From Streptomyces puniciscabiei (GTDB taxonomy: Bacteria; Actinomycetota; Actinomycetes; Streptomycetales; Streptomycetaceae), in NCBI RefSeq assembly GCF_006715785.1, contig NZ_VFNX01000001.1, positions 4,072,001-4,136,000 of the forward strand: 64,000 bases of DNA, written 5' to 3'. Of the stretch, positions 25,757 to 33,322 are shown one piece after another. Made by a program: the position numbers and the translations under genes. Each line of letters begins with the position of its first letter. Positions within the stretch are counted from its first letter, which is position 1. A model generated the notes under the pieces. That model saw nothing but the letters and a program-made list of their open reading frames with translations, ran no database searches and was not told the DNA's origin.

Positions 25757-25770
25757 GCCGTTGACGCGGA

Positions 25771-27111
25771 CTAGCCGAGCGCCTTGCCCGGCAGCTCGAC
25801 CTTGGCCCCGAGCTCGACGAGCTTCTCCATGAAGTTCTCGTAGCCCCGGTTGATCAGGTCGATGCCGTGGACGCGGGACGTGCCCTCGGCCGCCAGGGCC
25901 GCGATGAGGTACGAGAACCCGCCGCGCAGGTCGGGGATGACCAGGTCGGCGCCCTGGAGCTTGGTGGGTCCCGAGACGACCGCGGAGTGCAGGAAGTTGC
26001 GCTGGCCGAAGCGGCAGTCGGAGCCGCCCAGGCACTCGCGGTAGAGCTGGATGTGCGCGCCCATCTGGTTGAGGGCCGAGGTGAAGCCCAGCCGGGACTC
26101 GTACACCGTCTCGTGGATGATGGACAGGCCCGTCGCCTGGGTCAGGGCGACCACCAGCGGCTGCTGCCAGTCGGTCTGGAAACCGGGGTGTACGTCCGTC
26201 TCCAGCGCGATCGACTTCAACTGGCCGCCGGGGTGCCAGAAACGGATGCCCTCGTCGTCGATCTCGAAGGCGCCGCCGACCTTCCGGTAGGTGTTCAGGA
26301 ACGTCATCATCGACCGCTGCTGGGCGCCGCGGACGTAGATGTTGCCGTTGGTCGCGAGCGCCGCGGAAGCCCAGGAGGCGGCCTCCAGGCGGTCCGGGAG
26401 GGCGCGGTGGGTGTAGCCGCCGAGCCGCTCCACACCCGTGATGCGGATCGTGCGGTCGGTGTCCATCGCGATGATCGCGCCCATCTTCTGCAGGACGCAG
26501 ATCAGGTCCTCGATCTCCGGCTCCACGGCCGCGTTGGACAACTCCGTTACGCCCTCGGCCAGTACGGCCGTCAGCAGCACCTGCTCGGTCGCGCCGACGG
26601 ACGGGTACGGCAGCCGGATCTTCGTACCGCGCAGGCCCTTCGGGGCCTCCAGGTACTGCCCGTCCGCGCGCTTCTCGATGACCGCGCCGAACTGCCGCAG
26701 CACGTCGAAGTGGAAGTCGATGGGCCGGCCGCCGATGTCACAGCCGCCGAGGCCCGGGATGAACGCGTGGCCGAGGCGGTGCAGCAGCGGCCCGCAGAAC
26801 AGGATCGGGATACGGCTGGAACCCGCGTGGGCATCGATGTCGGCCACGTTGGCGCTCTCGACGTGCGTCGGGTCCATCACCAGCTCGCCGGGCTCCTCGC
26901 CCGGCCGGACCGTCACGCCGTGCAGCTGCAGCAGGCCGCGCACGACCCGCACGTCCCGGATGTCGGGAACGTTGCGCAGGCGGCTCGGCGCGCTGCCCAG
27001 CAGGGCGGCGACCATGGCCTTCGGTACGAGGTTCTTCGCACCGCGGACACGGATCTCGCCCTCCAGCGGGGTTCCGCCGTGGACAAGCAGGACATCGTCG
27101 TTGACGGTCAT
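25771..27111 (-). CDS. murA: UDP-N-acetylglucosamine 1-carboxyvinyltransferase
   Basis: First committed step of peptidoglycan synthesis: transfer of enolpyruvate from PEP to UDP-GlcNAc in the cytoplasm. The 446-residue product has the GAKN motif at about 24-27 and the active-site loop GGCDIGGRPIDFH, with the PEP-binding, fosfomycin-target cysteine at about C124. RTIRITGVERLGG and a C-terminal DLRGGFSYLIAALAAEG segment are also typical. Because the cysteine is retained, fosfomycin sensitivity of the enzyme is expected (inference). Streptomycetes carry a second murA paralogue elsewhere. It is monocistronic, converging on hupA. Confidence 0.95.
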   Translation of the reverse strand: MTVNDDVLLVHGGTPLEGEIRVRGAKNLVPKAMVAALLGSAPSRLRNVPDIRDVRVVRGLLQLHGVTVRPGEEPGELVMDPTHVESANVADIDAHAGSSRIPILFCGPLLHRLGHAFIPGLGGCDIGGRPIDFHFDVLRQFGAVIEKRADGQYLEAPKGLRGTKIRLPYPSVGATEQVLLTAVLAEGVTELSNAAVEPEIEDLICVLQKMGAIIAMDTDRTIRITGVERLGGYTHRALPDRLEAASWASAALATNGNIYVRGAQQRSMMTFLNTYRKVGGAFEIDDEGIRFWHPGGQLKSIALETDVHPGFQTDWQQPLVVALTQATGLSIIHETVYESRLGFTSALNQMGAHIQLYRECLGGSDCRFGQRNFLHSAVVSGPTKLQGADLVIPDLRGGFSYLIAALAAEGTSRVHGIDLINRGYENFMEKLVELGAKVELPGKALG

Positions 27112-27379
27112 GTATCTCGCGTTCCGATGAGTTGGTCAGGGGGCGGCCGATCACTGTTGCGCGGGGGCCGGGAGAGACAGGGTAATCGCCGATCACCCCC
27201 CGCCCGTAAGCCCAAGGACCGCCCAGGAACGTCATATCTGTGTCACAACACGAACCGTTCCCAAACGGGCACATGGGGTCACCGCTCGTGGCGTGCGCCC
27301 GTGATGCTCCCGGACTCCCTGAGCTGCGTTCACTCCCGCACCCCGATTGGCTCCCCACCGAAGGGGAAGATGCGGGATC

Positions 27380-27961
27380 ATGTCTGGCATGACCGAGGTG
27401 TCCTCGCTCACAGGGCGGCTGCTCGTGGCCACTCCCGCCCTGGCGGACCCGAACTTCGACCGCGCGGTGGTGCTCCTTCTCGACCACGACGAGGAGGGTT
27501 CCCTCGGTGTCGTCCTCAACCGTCCCACCCCGGTGGACGTGGGCGACATCCTGGAAGGCTGGGCCGACCTGACCGGCGAGCCTGGCGTGGTCTTCCAGGG
27601 CGGCCCCGTCTCGCTGGACTCCGCGCTCGGCGTCGCGGTCATCCCGGGCGGCGCGAACGGCGACCTCGCCCCGCTCGGCTGGCGCCGGGTGCACGGCGCG
27701 ATCGGCCTGGTCGACCTGGAGGCCCCGCCGGAACTGCTCGCCTCCGCCCTCGGCTCCCTGCGGATCTTCGCCGGGTACGCCGGATGGGGCCCGGGCCAGC
27801 TGGAGGACGAGCTGGTCGAGGGCGCCTGGTACGTGGTCGAGTCGGAGCCCGGGGACGTCTCCTCGCCGGCCCCGGAGAGGCTCTGGCGGGAGGTGCTGCG
27901 CCGCCAGCGCAACGAGCTGGCGATGGTGGCCACGTATCCGGACGACCCGTCGCTCAACTGA
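27380..27961 (+). CDS. yqgE: YqgE/AlgH family protein (UPF0301)
   Basis: 193-residue protein of the conserved YqgE/AlgH family, whose biochemical role is unclear. The family start LTGRLLVATPALADPNFDRAVVLLLDHDEEGSLGVVLNRPT and FAGYAGWGPGQLEDEL are both present. ATG 27380 and ATG 27389 are both possible; the first is chosen because AGGGGAAG lies about 11 nt before it. It is divergent from murA and 29 bp upstream of the DUF3039 gene. Confidence 0.87.
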   Translation: MSGMTEVSSLTGRLLVATPALADPNFDRAVVLLLDHDEEGSLGVVLNRPTPVDVGDILEGWADLTGEPGVVFQGGPVSLDSALGVAVIPGGANGDLAPLGWRRVHGAIGLVDLEAPPELLASALGSLRIFAGYAGWGPGQLEDELVEGAWYVVESEPGDVSSPAPERLWREVLRRQRNELAMVATYPDDPSLN

Positions 27962-27977
27962 TGCGTCTGCGCTTCAG

Positions 27978-27983
27978 TACCCT
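27978..27983 (+). promoter_or_regulatory. -10 hexamer of a leaderless DUF3039 promoter
   Basis: TACCCT lies 7 nt before the ATG of the downstream gene, which has no ribosome-binding site. It falls within the 29-bp gap after yqgE and implies separate, leaderless transcription. Confidence 0.55.
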
Positions 27984-27990
27984 GGGGCAT

Positions 27991-28272
27991 ATGAGCACTC
28001 TTGAGCCCGAGCGCGGGACTGGTACGGGGACCCTCGTAGAGCCGACGCCGCAGGTGTCCCACGGCGACGGCGACCACGAGCGCTTCGCCCACTATGTCCA
28101 GAAGGACAAGATCATGGCGAGCGCCCTCGACGGCACCCCCGTCGTGGCGCTGTGCGGCAAGGTCTGGGTGCCGGGCCGCGACCCGAAGAAGTACCCCGTG
28201 TGTCCCATGTGCAAGGAGATCTACGACTCCATGGGCAGCGGCGGCGACGACAAGGGCGGCGACAAGAAGTAG
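27991..28272 (+). CDS. DUF3039 family small zinc-binding-type protein
   Basis: 93-residue actinobacterial conserved protein. The conserved part (HERFAHYVQKDKIMASALDGTPVVALCGKVWVP and YPVCPMCKEIYD) has three cysteines, LCGK and CPMC, suggesting zinc binding. A Gly/Asp/Lys tail ends the protein. No function is established. It is small, soluble and cytoplasmic. A clear -10 precedes the ATG and a strong terminator follows, so it is a one-gene unit. Confidence 0.85.
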   Translation: MSTLEPERGTGTGTLVEPTPQVSHGDGDHERFAHYVQKDKIMASALDGTPVVALCGKVWVPGRDPKKYPVCPMCKEIYDSMGSGGDDKGGDKK

Positions 28273-28295
28273 CGGTCCGCCCGCGTACGTGAGGC

Positions 28296-28332
28296 CCCCG
28301 GTGCGTGTGCGCTGCGCACGTGCCGGGGTTTT
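28296..28332 (+). terminator. Rho-independent terminator of the DUF3039 gene
   Basis: CCCCGGTGCGTGTGCG and CGCACGTGCCGGGG form a long stem with one wobble, followed by TTTT, 24 bases past the stop. Confidence 0.85.
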
Positions 28333-28350
28333 CGCGTTCTCTGGCCAGGG

Positions 28351-28371
28351 AGTGGTCCAGACCTGTAACCT
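28351..28371 (+). promoter_or_regulatory. DasR-responsive element (dre) over the hexosaminidase promoter
   Basis: AGTGGTCCAGACCTGT matches the 16-bp DasR consensus (A-S-TGGTCTAGACCA-S-T) at 14 positions. It abuts TAACCT (28366-28371), a likely -10. DasR, the GntR-family sensor of glucosamine-6-phosphate, represses chitin and GlcNAc genes in Streptomyces. The site lies 80 bp upstream of a GH20 beta-N-acetylhexosaminidase, exactly the expected target type. Confidence 0.8.
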
Positions 28372-28445
28372 CCGGTCGAAGTTGTACGGAGCGGAACGGT
28401 GGTTGCACGCAGTGCAACGCACGTGACGGAGGTGCGGCGGGCGAC

Positions 28446-30137
28446 ATGAGCGACGAACTCGGCGAGACGAGCGGCACACCCCTCTTCCCGGAACCCGACG
28501 TGGCGCTCATTCCCGCGCCCCAGCGGGTCTCGGCCTCGCTGCCCGGCGGCGGCACCGGACAGGTCATCGACGCGGGCACCGAGATCGACGCCACCGAGGG
28601 CACCGAGCGGGTCGCGCGCTGGCTGCGGACGACGGTCGGCGCGGCGACCGGGCTGCCTTTGCACCCGCACCGCGACAGCGGCTCGCGCGTCCTGCTGCGG
28701 ATCGACCCCTCGCTCGAGGACGAACTCGGCAGCCCGGAGGCGTATCAGCTGTGCGCCGACGGCTACCTCGTCGACATCTGCGGCGCCAGTGAGGCCGGCC
28801 TGTTCTGGGGCGCCCAGACCTTCCGTCAGCTGCTCGGCCCCGAGGTCTTCCGGCGCGCCCCCGTCACCGGCCGGACCGAGTGGGAGGTCCCGGCCGTCAC
28901 CGTCCGCGACGCGCCCCGTTTCCGCTGGCGCGGCCTACTCCTGGACGTGGCGCGGCACTTCATGCCCAAGGAGGGCGTGCTGCGCTATCTCGACCTGATG
29001 GCCGCGCACAAACTCAACGTCTTCCACTTCCATCTGACCGACGACCAGGGCTGGCGGATCGAGATCAAGCGGTATCCGAAACTGACCGAAACCGCCTCCT
29101 GGCGGGCGCGGTCGAAATTCGGTCACCGGGCCTCCCCGCTGTGGGAGGAGAAACCGCACGGGGGTTACTACACCCAGGACGACATCCGGGAGATCGTCGC
29201 CTACGCCGCCGAACGGCATATCACCGTCGTCCCGGAGATCGACGTACCGGGCCATTCGCAGGCCGCCATCGCCGCGTACCCGGAACTCGGCAACACCGAC
29301 GTCATCGACACCACCGCCCTGACCGTCTGGGACAACTGGGGGATCTCCGCCAACGTACTCGCCCCCACTGACACCACCCTGCGGTTCTACGAGGGCGTCC
29401 TCGAGGAGGTCCTGGAGCTGTTCCCCTCCGAGTTCGTCCACGTCGGCGGCGACGAGTGCCGCAAGGAGCAGTGGACGGAGTCGGTGACGGCCAAGACCCG
29501 GATCGCCGACCTCGGCCTCGCCGGCGAGGACGAGCTGCAGTCGTGGTTCATCGGCCACTTCGACGCCTGGCTCGCCGCGCGCGGGCGCCGGCTCATCGGC
29601 TGGGACGAGATCCTGGAGGGCGGGCTCGCCAAGGGCGCCGCGGTGTCGTCCTGGCGCGGTTACGGCGGCGGGATCGCGGCCGCGCGGGCCGGGCACGACG
29701 TCGTCATGTGCCCGGAGCAGTACGTGTACCTGGACCACCGTCAGGCGCCGGGCGAGGACGAGCCGGTGCCGATCGGGTTCGTGCGCACCCTGGAGGACGT
29801 CTACCGGTTCGAGCCCGTCCCGGACGGTCTCACCGAGGCCGAGGCCCGGCATGTGCTGGGCACTCAGGCCAACGTCTGGACCGAGGTGATGGAGGACATC
29901 GGGCGCGTGGACTACCAGACCTTCCCCCGGCTCGCGGCCTTCGCCGAGGTGGCCTGGAGCCGGCTGCCCGCCCCCGCCGAGCGGGACTTCGCCGGCTTCG
30001 AACGCCGGATGACCGCCCACTACGCGCGACTTGACGCCCTCGGCGTCGCCTACCGGCCACCCACCGGACCCCGGCCGTGGCAGAAACGCCCCGGTGTACT
30101 CGGTCGCCCGATCGAAGGACCGCCGCCGAACAGGTGA
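28446..30137 (+). CDS. Beta-N-acetylhexosaminidase, GH20
   Basis: 563-residue glycoside hydrolase that releases terminal GlcNAc from chitobiose or muropeptide fragments by substrate-assisted catalysis. A small N-terminal GH20b domain (about 20-150) is followed by the TIM barrel: RGLLLDVARHFMP, FHFHLTDDQGWRIEI, VPEIDVPGHSQAA, and the catalytic D-E pair in FVHVGGDE. No signal peptide is visible, so it is probably cytoplasmic and acts on imported chito-oligosaccharides. GGAGG lies further than usual (about 12 nt) from ATG 28446. The dre site upstream places it in the GlcNAc regulon. Confidence 0.93.
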   Translation: MSDELGETSGTPLFPEPDVALIPAPQRVSASLPGGGTGQVIDAGTEIDATEGTERVARWLRTTVGAATGLPLHPHRDSGSRVLLRIDPSLEDELGSPEAYQLCADGYLVDICGASEAGLFWGAQTFRQLLGPEVFRRAPVTGRTEWEVPAVTVRDAPRFRWRGLLLDVARHFMPKEGVLRYLDLMAAHKLNVFHFHLTDDQGWRIEIKRYPKLTETASWRARSKFGHRASPLWEEKPHGGYYTQDDIREIVAYAAERHITVVPEIDVPGHSQAAIAAYPELGNTDVIDTTALTVWDNWGISANVLAPTDTTLRFYEGVLEEVLELFPSEFVHVGGDECRKEQWTESVTAKTRIADLGLAGEDELQSWFIGHFDAWLAARGRRLIGWDEILEGGLAKGAAVSSWRGYGGGIAAARAGHDVVMCPEQYVYLDHRQAPGEDEPVPIGFVRTLEDVYRFEPVPDGLTEAEARHVLGTQANVWTEVMEDIGRVDYQTFPRLAAFAEVAWSRLPAPAERDFAGFERRMTAHYARLDALGVAYRPPTGPRPWQKRPGVLGRPIEGPPPNR

Positions 30138-30395
30138 CCGTACGGTCCGGCTGACCGTTTCGAACAAGTGCTGGAAAACCGCGCCAAGGGTCACCGAAGA
30201 GTGTCAATCGGCGCGCACCGGTGATGCCGTGCGAAACCGGACCATCTCCGCGATGAGGTGGGCGAATGCCTCCTAAAGGACCCCCGCGCTCGCCCCCTGC
30301 GAAGATGTGCCAGAGTTGCCACGTCCGCCCTGTGAGCACGTACCGTACGGCCACACAGGTGGGACCAGGTGGGGCAGCGGGAAGGGGCAGCCGGT

Positions 30396-31289
30396 TTGAC
30401 CACGCACGCACCGCAGGCGGAGCAGGCCGTCACGCTGCCCACGACGCTGGACGAGGCCGTGGCGGCCCTCGCGGCCATGCCCGCCGCCGTGCCCGTCGCG
30501 GGCGGCACCGACCTGATGGCCGCCGTCAACTCCGGCCAGCTCAGGCCCGCCGCCCTGGTGGGCCTCGGGCGGATCAGCGAGATCCGCGGCTGGCAGTACC
30601 AGGACGGACACGCGCTGCTCGGCGCGGGACTCACGCACGCGCGCATGGGCCGCCCCGACTTCGCGGCCCTGATCCCGGCGCTCGCCGCCGCCGCGCGCGC
30701 CGCGGGACCGCCGCACATCCGCAACGCCGGCACCCTGGGCGGCAACATCGCCTCGGCCGCCCCCACCGGGGACGCGCTGCCGGTGCTGGCCGCCCTGGAG
30801 GCGACGCTGATCATCGCGGGCCCGGGCGGAGCCCGCCGGGAGATCCCGGTGTCGCACCTGCTGGCCGGCATGGAGATGCTGCGCGGCGGCGAACTCATCG
30901 GCTACGTGCGCGTGCCCCTGCTGCACGCCCCGCAGGTCTTCCTGAAGGCGACCGGACGCACCGGCCCGGGCCGCGCGCTGGCCTCCGTGGCCCTCGTCCT
31001 CGACCCCGCCCGGCGCGGAGTGCGGTGCGCCGTCGGTGCCATAGCGCCGATGCCGCTCAGGCCCCTGGAGGCCGAGCAGTGGGTCGCCCAGCTGATCGAC
31101 TGGGACAACGACCGCGCGCTCGTCCCGGAGGCCCTGAACGCCTTCGGTGAGTACGTCGCCGCGGCCTGCATCCCGGACCCGGCGCCGGAGCCCGACGGCT
31201 CGGTGCCCGCGCTTCCGCCCGCCGTACTGCACCTGCGGCGCACCGTCGCCGCACTGGCCCGACGAGCACTGGGGAGGGCGCTGTCGTGA
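30396..31289 (+). CDS. Molybdenum-hydroxylase-type FAD-binding subunit
   Basis: 297-residue medium subunit (CoxM/XdhB type). VPVAGGTDLMAAVNSGQL and HIRNAGTLGGNIASAAPTGD are the two FAD-binding signatures; the C-terminal CO-dehydrogenase flavoprotein domain covers about 170-280. It passes electrons from the Fe-S subunit to FAD. TTG 30396 is chosen for AAGGGG 8 nt upstream; an in-frame GTG at 30369 is possible. Its stop overlaps the next gene's GTG (GTGA), giving a coupled FAD-FeS-Mo operon. The substrate is unknown. Confidence 0.82.
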   Translation: MTTHAPQAEQAVTLPTTLDEAVAALAAMPAAVPVAGGTDLMAAVNSGQLRPAALVGLGRISEIRGWQYQDGHALLGAGLTHARMGRPDFAALIPALAAAARAAGPPHIRNAGTLGGNIASAAPTGDALPVLAALEATLIIAGPGGARREIPVSHLLAGMEMLRGGELIGYVRVPLLHAPQVFLKATGRTGPGRALASVALVLDPARRGVRCAVGAIAPMPLRPLEAEQWVAQLIDWDNDRALVPEALNAFGEYVAAACIPDPAPEPDGSVPALPPAVLHLRRTVAALARRALGRALS

Positions 31290-33322
31290 CCGACGACCAG
31301 CACGGAGAGGGCACGCCCCAGGGCGGCGGACGCTGGGACCCGCTGCCCCAGGGCGACTACGACGACGGCGCCACCGCCTTCGTCAAGCTCCCCGAGGGCG
31401 GCATCGACGCCCTGCTGTCCGGCGACAGCCCGCTGGCCGCGCCGGGGCACGGCTATGTGCCGCCGCGGATAGCGGTCGCCCCCGGCACCGGCGACCCCGC
31501 CGCGGCCGGCACCTGGAGCGCGCCCGCGGGCGGCGCCGAGTGGCCCGACCCGAACGCCGCGCCCCAGGCGCAGGCCGCGGACGACCGGTTCACGTACAAC
31601 CCCGGCGCGACCCAGCACTGGACCTTCGAGGAGCCCCCGGCGCCGGCCGCGCCCGGGCACGACGTCACCGGACAGTGGTCGATCCCCGTCGCCGGCGGTG
31701 ACCTTCCGGACGAGTCGGGCGAGTTCACCACGTCCTCCCTCGTGGAGCAGTGGGGCGGCACCCCGCCGGCCACGCTGCCCGGCGGCGCGCCCGCGCCCTG
31801 GGCGACGCCGGAGCCGGCCCGCTCCTGGGACCGGCCCGCCGAGACCGGCCACACCGGCCTGCCCGACCACACCGACGCCCACCCGGCGGGCGGTCCGGGC
31901 GCACCGGCACCGGCGGGTGCGGCGACGCCGGGCTACGCGCCCGCACCGGACGAGCGGTACGGGCAGGCCCCGCCCGACCACGCCCCGGCCGCCCCCGAGG
32001 AGACCGCGGGAGGGGAACCCGGACACGGCGACGCCGGGCACCGGCCGGCCGGTCACGGGGACGGCCGACGGGCCGAGGGCGCCGAGGGGCACGCCGAGGC
32101 CGCCCGCCCGGGCGGGTTCGGTGAGTCCGCCCCACCTGCCTTCAACGCGTTCGGCGAGTCGTCCCCGTCCCGCGAGCCCGCCCGGCCCGGTGCCCCGGCC
32201 GGATTCGCGGAGCAGCGGGCCGAGTCGGCGGCCGGACCGGAACCGGACGCGGACGGCCACGGCCCCGCCGAGGCCCCTGAGCGCCCCGCTGACGGCCCAG
32301 CGGGCCACGAGGGCCCCTCGGTCCCCGCCGGAGCCCCACAGGCGGTCACAGAGCCCACGACGCCCACCAGCACCGGCATGTCCGACGCGGCGGGGGCCGA
32401 CCCCGCGGCGCCGCGGCCCCCGGCCTCGGCGGCCGTACCGGAGCACGCCGCCGACGCACCCGAGGCCGCCGTCGGAGCCGCACCCGGGACGGACGACGCG
32501 CCGGAGGGCGCCGCCGAGGACACCGCGCCCCGGCCGCAGGAAGCCGCGGAGGGACAGGCGGAGCACACCGCCCCCGTCCCGCCGCACGACGACCACCCCC
32601 TGGCCTCCTACGTCCTGCGCGTGAACGGCGTCGACCGGCCCGTCACCGACGCCTGGATCGGCGAGTCGCTGCTGTACGTGCTGCGTGAGCGGCTCGGGCT
32701 CGCGGGGGCCAAGGACGGCTGCTCACAGGGCGAGTGCGGGGCCTGCAACGTCCAGGTCGACGGCCGTCTGGTGGCCTCCTGCCTGGTCCCGGCGGTCACC
32801 GCGGCCGGCAGCGAGGTGCGCACGGTGGAGGGCCTGGCCGCCGACGGGCAGCCCTCCGACGTGCAGCGCGCGCTCGCCCGGTGCGGGGCCGTGCAGTGCG
32901 GTTTCTGCGTGCCCGGCATGGCGATGACCGTGCACGACCTGCTGGAGGGCAACCCCGCGCCGACCGAGCTCGAGACCCGGCAGGCGCTGTGCGGCAACCT
33001 GTGCCGCTGCTCCGGTTACCGGGGCGTCCTGGAGGCCGTCAAGGAGGTCGTCGCCGAACGCGAGGCCTCGCGCGCGGCCGACGCTGAGACGGACGCGGGC
33101 GAGGCCCGTATTCCTCACCAGGCGGGCCCCGGCGCCGGCGGGGTCAACCCGTCGGCGTTCGAGGCGCCGGGCGCGTTCGACACGCCGCAGGCCGCTCCCG
33201 GCGGCTACGGCGACACGCCGCCGTACGGCACACCCGACCCGTACGGCACGCCGCCGCACGGCACCCCGGGACCGCACGGCCCGCACGACCCGCACTACGG
33301 CCAGGACGGAGGCCAGGCGTGA
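31286..33322 (+). CDS. [2Fe-2S] subunit with very long disordered N-terminal extension
   Basis: 678-residue protein. Only about residues 437-600 form the usual small subunit (CoxS type): plant-ferredoxin cluster cysteines from C479 in [10 protein letters not shown], and a second helical cluster with CGFCVPGM and [12 protein letters not shown]. The preceding 430 residues are low-complexity Pro/Ala/Gly/Glu sequence, and the last 75 residues are PYGTPD-like repeats. Family members normally have about 160 residues, so this is a striking fusion to disordered arms. Third-position GC bias continues through the arms and one frame is open throughout, so they are coding. The stop overlaps the next GTG. 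Confidence 0.85.
   Translation: MTDDQHGEGTPQGGGRWDPLPQGDYDDGATAFVKLPEGGIDALLSGDSPLAAPGHGYVPPRIAVAPGTGDPAAAGTWSAPAGGAEWPDPNAAPQAQAADDRFTYNPGATQHWTFEEPPAPAAPGHDVTGQWSIPVAGGDLPDESGEFTTSSLVEQWGGTPPATLPGGAPAPWATPEPARSWDRPAETGHTGLPDHTDAHPAGGPGAPAPAGAATPGYAPAPDERYGQAPPDHAPAAPEETAGGEPGHGDAGHRPAGHGDGRRAEGAEGHAEAARPGGFGESAPPAFNAFGESSPSREPARPGAPAGFAEQRAESAAGPEPDADGHGPAEAPERPADGPAGHEGPSVPAGAPQAVTEPTTPTSTGMSDAAGADPAAPRPPASAAVPEHAADAPEAAVGAAPGTDDAPEGAAEDTAPRPQEAAEGQAEHTAPVPPHDDHPLASYVLRVNGVDRPVTDAWIGESLLYVLRERLGLAGAKDGCSQGECGACNVQVDGRLVASCLVPAVTAAGSEVRTVEGLAADGQPSDVQRALARCGAVQCGFCVPGMAMTVHDLLEGNPAPTELETRQALCGNLCRCSGYRGVLEAVKEVVAEREASRAADAETDAGEARIPHQAGPGAGGVNPSAFEAPGAFDTPQAAPGGYGDTPPYGTPDPYGTPPHGTPGPHGPHDPHYGQDGGQA

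Noticed and set aside
30902..32596. Minus-strand frame of 564 codons opposite the Fe-S subunit arm
   Set aside because: Gly/Arg-rich shadow of the low-complexity coding region; no start signal and no domain.
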